Positions 60,990-64,000 of a stretch of 64,000 nt of DNA are shown one piece after another. The position numbers were made by a program, and so were the translations under genes. This DNA comes from an uncultured bacterium. Lineage in GTDB: Bacteria > Cyanobacteriota > Vampirovibrionia > Gastranaerophilales > Gastranaerophilaceae. How positions within the stretch are numbered: position 1 is the stretch's first letter; every line of letters starts with the position of its first letter. A model generated the notes under the pieces. It was not told the origin of the DNA. It saw nothing but the letters and a program-made list of their open reading frames with translations, and ran no database searches. The DNA lies in assembly GCA_902783835.1 (NCBI GenBank), contig CACZSN010000032.1, forward strand, positions 17,048 to 81,047. The letters run 5' to 3'.

Positions 60990-61772
60990 ATGAGCGAAAA
61001 ATTTTCTAAAAAATATTCATTGATGTTTGGCGATATGGATATCAATTATCATATGACTAAAATGGCTGCGGCAAAGTATTTTCAGGAAACTTTCGCAAGA
61101 TTTTGTGCAAAATATCACCTTGCCGCTTTCGATGTTTTGAAAGACGGTATAATCTGGGTCGTTTCGGACTTGAGGGTTGAAATTTTGAACAGGTTGCCGA
61201 TGTGGAGTGAAGAATTTACCGTTGAAGTTTGGATTTCTGAAACTACGAAAATGCGTACATATATTGAATTTGAGATAAAATGTCATGACTTGGCTGTTGC
61301 AAAGGGTGAAAGTTGTTTTTATATGCTCGATGAAAAAAACCGAAGACCGATAAAATCAATGGATTTAGTCAAAGCTTTCGGATTGATTGATGAAAAAGTT
61401 TTTGGAGAACATACAAAACAAAATTATGAAATTTCGGGTGAAAAAATTTCGGAAAAAATCCACGAAGTTACGGTCAGAGACTTAGATTTCAACTATCACG
61501 TCAACAACCTTTCTTATATCGGAATTTCGTTTGAAACCGCACCGGCGGAATTTTTGGAACATAACGAAGTTACATCGTATAGTATAAAATTTTTGCAAGA
61601 AACGCACCTTGGCGACAAATTGGGCTGCGAGCTTTATCAAGACGGTGATAAAATTATCAGCAGAATTTTTAATACTGTTGATAACTCTGACGTTTGCCTT
61701 GCTTGGGCAAAATATCGCGAACGTACGGACTTTTGCCGAAATCCCCGTGAAGCGGGGGTTGATTTTTCGTAA
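60990..61772 (+). CDS. Acyl-ACP thioesterase (FatA/FatB-like)
   Basis: 260 residues from the ATG at 60990 (AAAGGA upstream). Two hot-dog folds in tandem: MFGDMDINYHMTKMAAAKYF with the first Asp/Asn/His, and the second VRDLDFNYHVNNLSYIG, which carries the catalytic N-x-H-V-N-N pattern of the plant/bacterial acyl-ACP thioesterase family. Releases fatty acids from acyl carrier protein in the cytoplasm. Co-transcribed with mnmE (17-base gap), a pairing without clear functional logic. A hairpin lies inside its last codons. Confidence 0.9.
   Translation: MSEKFSKKYSLMFGDMDINYHMTKMAAAKYFQETFARFCAKYHLAAFDVLKDGIIWVVSDLRVEILNRLPMWSEEFTVEVWISETTKMRTYIEFEIKCHDLAVAKGESCFYMLDEKNRRPIKSMDLVKAFGLIDEKVFGEHTKQNYEISGEKISEKIHEVTVRDLDFNYHVNNLSYIGISFETAPAEFLEHNEVTSYSIKFLQETHLGDKLGCELYQDGDKIISRIFNTVDNSDVCLAWAKYRERTDFCRNPREAGVDFS
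61741..61768 (+). terminator. Terminator-like hairpin inside the 3' end of the thioesterase gene
   Basis: ATCCCCG - TGAAG - CGGGGGT followed by TGATTTTT; the stop codon comes right after. Confidence 0.7.
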
Positions 61773-61825
61773 ATAAAATCGATTTTGCGAAAAATTTCTG
61801 ATGAACCCGACAAACGGATAGCCTC

Positions 61826-61978
61826 GGTATGACAGGGTCTTCGACCCGCTCAGTTTGCGTCTGCTTGTAGATTTTGGATTTGCGTTGATATTTACGTCAT
61901 TCTGAGCCTTTAGGCGAAGAATCTCTTAATTTGTAAAATATAAAAAATAGATACTTCGGCTAAAGCCTTAGTATGACA
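61826..61978. repeat. Three CATTCTGA-type intergenic repeat units
   Basis: Units near 61826-61853 (TATGACAGGGTCTTCGACCC, inverted), 61895-61925 (GTCATTCTGAGCC, GGCGAAGAATCTC) and 61952-61978 (ACTTCGGCTAAAGCC, TATGACA; inverted). They share the GTCATTCTGAG...GAAGAATCT theme of repeats common in intergenic DNA of many bacteria. The whole gene-free stretch 61773-62030 consists of these plus the direct repeat below. Confidence 0.65.
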
Positions 61979-61988
61979 AGAATTGTAT

Positions 61989-62016
61989 TGGTTGACTAAA
62001 GTCAACACTACTTCTT
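61989..62016 (+). repeat. 28-bp direct repeat flanking the HAD-XRE pair, copy 1
   Basis: Contains the dyad GTTGACT-AA-AGTCAAC, then ACTACTTCTT. Differs from copy 2 (62734-62761) at three positions, two of which are a compensating pair in the stem. Confidence 0.75.
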
Positions 62017-62030
62017 AATACAGAAATTAT

Positions 62031-62381
62031 CTATTTTTTGTAATACGGTTTGAAATTGTCAATTTTATCAATCAAACCTTCAAAATTCCCGTCGAAAGTT
62101 ATACATCTGTCGTCAATATAGACCCAGCAAGGCTCTTCGACGTTAGTAACCCCAACCGCAAATTCATTCAAACCATTTTCTTCAATCCATTTTGATGCAA
62201 GTTCGCTATTTCTTGTTGTAAAAATTTTTATAACATAATTTTTTGATAAATCTCTCAAAAACTCTTTCGCACCTTGTTTTATCGGCAGAATGAAGTCTTT
62301 ATTATAATTTCCGACATAATCATTCAAAACTCCATCCAAGTCTATAAGTAACGTCTTTTTAAAATATTTCTTATTTTGCAT
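62031..62381 (-). CDS. HAD-superfamily small phosphatase-like protein
   Basis: 116 residues, minimal HAD hydrolase. Motif I DLDGVLND (nucleophile D14, acid D16), motif II IFTTRNS with Thr, a Lys in SKWIEENG, and motif IV YIDDRCITFDG with two Asp. No cap domain of note, like the 5'(3')-nucleotidase/NIF-like small HADs. Divergent from the XRE gene; the pair is bracketed by 28-bp direct repeats. Substrate unknown. Confidence 0.82.
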   Translation of the reverse strand: MQNKKYFKKTLLIDLDGVLNDYVGNYNKDFILPIKQGAKEFLRDLSKNYVIKIFTTRNSELASKWIEENGLNEFAVGVTNVEEPCWVYIDDRCITFDGNFEGLIDKIDNFKPYYKK

Positions 62382-62405
62382 AAAATACCTATTATATTCT
62401 TATAT

Positions 62406-62423
62406 TAAGAAGTATACTTCTTA
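62406..62423. promoter_or_regulatory. 18-bp perfect palindrome between HAD and XRE genes
   Basis: TAAGAAGTATACTTCTTA, perfect dyad, 5 bases before a TATAAT (62428-62433). Best candidate operator for the adjacent XRE regulator; half-sites TACTTCTT recur in the flanking 28-bp repeats. Confidence 0.65.
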
Positions 62424-62477
62424 TTTATATAATATCATGGATTAACTTATTTTTAAAATTCTTTTACCATTTTTATT

Positions 62478-62702
62478 ATGGATGATAAAGAAATTTTACA
62501 TAGAATATCTGAAAATATTAGAATTAAGCGTTTAAAGAAAAAATTTACGCAAGAAAAACTTGCAGAATTATCAGGAATTACGCAAAAATATATAAGTTTA
62601 ATTGAAAAACAAAAAGCAAATCCAAGTATTGTAATTATAGTAAAAATTGCCGAAGCCTTGAACACAGATTTGAATTTATTAATTAAAGAGGTTGAAGATT
62701 AA
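62478..62702 (+). CDS. XRE-family helix-turn-helix regulator
   Basis: 74 residues: one HTH_3 domain and nothing else (IRIKRLKKKFTQEKLAELSG, then ITQKYISLIEKQKANPS recognition helix and IVKIAEALNTDLNLL). Size and type fit small autorepressors of plasmid, phage or toxin-antitoxin origin. The start lacks a clear ribosome site. TATAAT at 62428-62433 and the palindrome at 62406-62423 are upstream, so it probably controls itself and the divergent HAD gene. Very Lys/Ile-rich, A+T-rich codon use. Confidence 0.9.
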   Translation: MDDKEILHRISENIRIKRLKKKFTQEKLAELSGITQKYISLIEKQKANPSIVIIVKIAEALNTDLNLLIKEVED

Positions 62703-62733
62703 TAAGTAAAACTTTTTGCTAATAGCAAATTTC

Positions 62734-62761
62734 TGGTCGACTAAAGTCGACCCTACTTCTT
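62734..62761 (+). repeat. 28-bp direct repeat flanking the HAD-XRE pair, copy 2
   Basis: Dyad GGTCGACT-AA-AGTCGACC followed by CTACTTCTT; 25 of 28 bases equal copy 1. Confidence 0.75.
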
Positions 62762-62813
62762 TTGTTTTTCGATAAAAAACCACCCGGTAGCAGGTATTTA
62801 ATTGTCATTCTGA

Positions 62814-62988
62814 ACTTGTTTCAGAATCTGCATATTAAAGACCCTGAAACGAGTTCAGGGTGACAGTGCGTAGTATAGGCTTTCGCCACCAAGCAAAAAA
62901 CTTCTGTCATTCTGAAGGATTTATCCCGAAAAATCTATTTCCCAATCATTTTTCCAAGATTCTTCACCACTTCGTGGTTCAGAATGAC
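62814..62988. repeat. Four CATTCTGA-type repeat units
   Basis: 62814-62829 (GTCATTCTGAACTTGT...), inverted 62841-62864 (CCTGAAACGAGTTCAGGG), 62905-62937 (GTCATTCTGAAGG ... AAAATCT) and inverted 62953-62988 (AAGATTCTTC ... TTCAGAATGAC). Confidence 0.65.
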
Positions 62989-63011
62989 GACTATAAAAAT
63001 CCAATCAGACG

Positions 63012-63034
63012 CAAACTGAAAGGGACGAAGTCCC
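63012..63034 (+). repeat. 23-bp repeat, copy 1
   Basis: CAAACTGAAAGGGACGAAGT then CCC; the same 23 bases occur at 63156-63178, and the neighbouring CAGACGCAAACTG recurs inverted at about 61851-61863. Confidence 0.8.
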
Positions 63035-63155
63035 TGTCTTGGATTTTGCTCCACGAAAGCAAGTCACGAACTTCACTGTCGTTGTCGTTCGTTTTTGCTT
63101 TCGCTACTTCGGCGTTCCGCTTCGGCATTGTTCATCTAAAAACCATAAGCAGGCA

Positions 63156-63178
63156 CAAACTGAAAGGGACGAAGTCCC
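63156..63178 (+). repeat. 23-bp repeat, copy 2
   Basis: Identical to 63012-63034; contains the hairpin GGGAC-GAA-GTCCC. Confidence 0.8.
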
Positions 63179-63222
63179 CAAAAAAAAATGCCGCTCATGG
63201 CGGCTGTCAGACTTGGGGAGGA

Positions 63223-63248
63223 TGTAAAAGATATCCTTTTACATTTTT
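63223..63248. terminator. Terminator-like hairpin without a called gene
   Basis: TGTAAAAG-ATATC-CTTTTACA plus TTTTTG. Could end a transcript from the repeat region or simply be another repeat. Confidence 0.45.
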
Positions 63249-63350
63249 GTTATCGCCGAACAAAAATTGCTCTTTAGCGAAAAGAATGCAATATCCTCCG
63301 ATTGTATGAGAAAATAGAAAACAAAAGTTTTTAAAAATATTTTTTTCATT

Positions 63351-63356
63351 TATAAT
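63351..63356 (+). promoter_or_regulatory. -10 box directly before the U32 gene
   Basis: TATAAT, 6 bases before the ATG 63363, so the predicted transcript starts at the ATG; -35 weak. Confidence 0.45.
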
Positions 63357-63362
63357 GGACAT

Positions 63363-64000
63363 ATGAAAAAACCTGAATTATTATTGCCGGGCGGCAGCCT
63401 TGAAAAATGTGAATATGCTTTGAAATACGGTGCGGATGCCGTTTATTTCGGTACGGTCGATTTTAGTTTGAGAGCTTTGAGAAAAGGCGAAATAATCACT
63501 GATGACAACATGAAAGCTTGTGTCGATTTGGTGCATTCTTTGGGCGGAAAGGCTTATTTGACACTCAATATTTATTCTTTTAATTCCGACATTGAAAAAC
63601 TTGTCCAAAAAATGGATATAATTAAAGACGCAAACCCCGACGGTATATTAATTTCAGACGTTGGTGTTTTGTCGGTGGTCAAAAAATATTTGCCCGATAT
63701 AGATATCCATATCAGTACGCAAGCAAATACCTTAAACTCGGAAGCCGTCAAGTTTTGGAGAGATTTTGGAGCAAAAAGAGTCGTTCTTGCAAGAGAACTC
63801 TCTATTCCCGAAATTGCACAAATCAAAAAAGATGTACCCGATGTTGAACTTGAAGTCTTTGTTCACGGCTCACAATGCGTTTCGTTCTCGGGAAGATGTT
63901 TGCTCAGCGATTATATGACTCAAGGTGAGCGAAAAGCCAATAAAGGCGGCTGTGCACAACCTTGCAGATGGAGTTATAAACTTCTTGAAGAAACCCGTCC
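63363..64000 (+). CDS. U32 family peptidase / tRNA-rRNA hydroxylation protein (5' part)
   Basis: Cut by the right window edge; 212 codons are present of a usual 400-700 or more. The start MKKPELLLPGGSLEKCEYAL and KYGADAVYFG are the family entry, with ISDVGVLSVVKKYLPDIDIHISTQAN, KRVVLARELSIPEI, and the Cys motif SGRCLLSDYMTQ ... NKGGCAQPCRWSYKL. Members such as TrhP/RlhA take part in 5-hydroxyuridine or hydroxycytidine formation in tRNA/rRNA; others degrade collagen. The Cys pattern favours the RNA-modification type (inference). TATAAT just before the ATG suggests a leaderless mRNA. Confidence 0.92.
   Translation, partial: MKKPELLLPGGSLEKCEYALKYGADAVYFGTVDFSLRALRKGEIITDDNMKACVDLVHSLGGKAYLTLNIYSFNSDIEKLVQKMDIIKDANPDGILISDVGVLSVVKKYLPDIDIHISTQANTLNSEAVKFWRDFGAKRVVLARELSIPEIAQIKKDVPDVELEVFVHGSQCVSFSGRCLLSDYMTQGERKANKGGCAQPCRWSYKLLEETR

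Larger units (their letters stand above)
62703..63362. other. Gene-free, repeat-rich stretch
   Basis: No gene called. Holds direct repeat copy 2 (62734-62761), at least four CATTCTGA-type units (62814-62988), two copies of a 23-base repeat (63012-63034, 63156-63178), a CCGC-TCAT-GGCGG hairpin near 63191, and the terminator-like hairpin at 63223-63248. An open frame of 149 codons across it is made of repeat sequence and is not credible. Confidence 0.7.

Noticed and set aside
62860..63309. 149-codon open frame
   Set aside because: Composed of the repeat families found on both sides, no ribosome site, and amino-acid content follows the repeats.
1..64000. CRISPR array, insertion sequence, transposase, integrase or rRNA operon
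   Set aside because: No regularly spaced repeats, no transposase or integrase motifs and no rRNA sequence seen on either strand.

Overview
The window reads as a chromosomal segment of a low-GC, Gram-negative-type bacterium with ordinary housekeeping genes on both strands, dense packing and no phage, IS or CRISPR. The combination of an OmpH/Skp-like periplasmic chaperone, a SigB/SigF-type sigma factor coupled to a prepilin peptidase, PilT, CpaE, many lineage-type radical SAM/SPASM enzymes, a DUF4127 protein, DUF6485, an acyl-ACP thioesterase and Ca-binding small proteins fits a gut, fermentative Melainabacteria/Vampirovibrionia (Gastranaerophilales) genome. That is an inference; a Clostridia-like anaerobe is the main alternative because murA, mutS2, smc-scpAB, recR-ybaB and trmFO are shared with Firmicutes. 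The standard code (TGA as stop) is used.

Layout. 1-8.3 kb: 3' end of typA, a radical SAM + GT2 pair, murA with a small RWYD-repeat protein, cdd, sigma factor + prepilin peptidase, ferritin-like protein. 8.3-16.2 kb: two polytopic membrane proteins (the first a likely lipid-linked glycosyltransferase), two small unknown proteins, a winged-helix protein, a CoA-dehydratase-activase relative, and an EF-hand/Gly-zipper protein. 16.2-22.1 kb: tRNA-Leu with a duplicated 3' end, then a leftward translationally coupled unit mutS2-WYL-WYL-DUF4127. 22.2-30.9 kb: four radical SAM genes (two tandem paralogues), a UshA-like phosphoesterase, ogt, queuosine precursor transporter, trmFO. 31-34.7 kb: CpaE, a degenerate CpaF-like ATPase with an acidic tail, and a LysM membrane protein. 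34.7-38.8 kb: leftward cluster of REC-STAS protein, histidine-kinase-like protein lacking its phospho-acceptor His, UgpC/MalK-type ATPase and a radical SAM enzyme. 38.9-42.1 kb: ompH-like, and pilT-recO-deoC. 42.3-47.3 kb: complete condensin operon smc-scpA-scpB. 47.6-54.5 kb: EF-hand protein, ybaB-recR, NSS transporter, Asn-rich small protein, feoA-feoB fusion under a DtxR-type operator. 54.5-59.6 kb: leftward run HIT, second RWYD protein, SDR, rmlA, DUF6485, metallophosphatase, membrane protein. 59.6-64 kb: mnmE, acyl-ACP thioesterase, a repeat-flanked HAD + XRE pair, repeat-rich intergenic DNA and the 5' part of a U32 peptidase gene.

Regulatory signals are unusually legible: strong bidirectional terminators between convergent genes, several extended -10 (TGnTATAAT) promoters, at least two promoters whose predicted start lies at or within a few bases of the ATG, and several perfect palindromes placed where an operator would sit. 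Things most worth pursuing are the histidine-less kinase/REC-STAS cluster, the CpaE/degenerate-CpaF/LysM group, the radical SAM cluster, the RWYD-repeat family, and the repeat-flanked HAD-XRE cassette.
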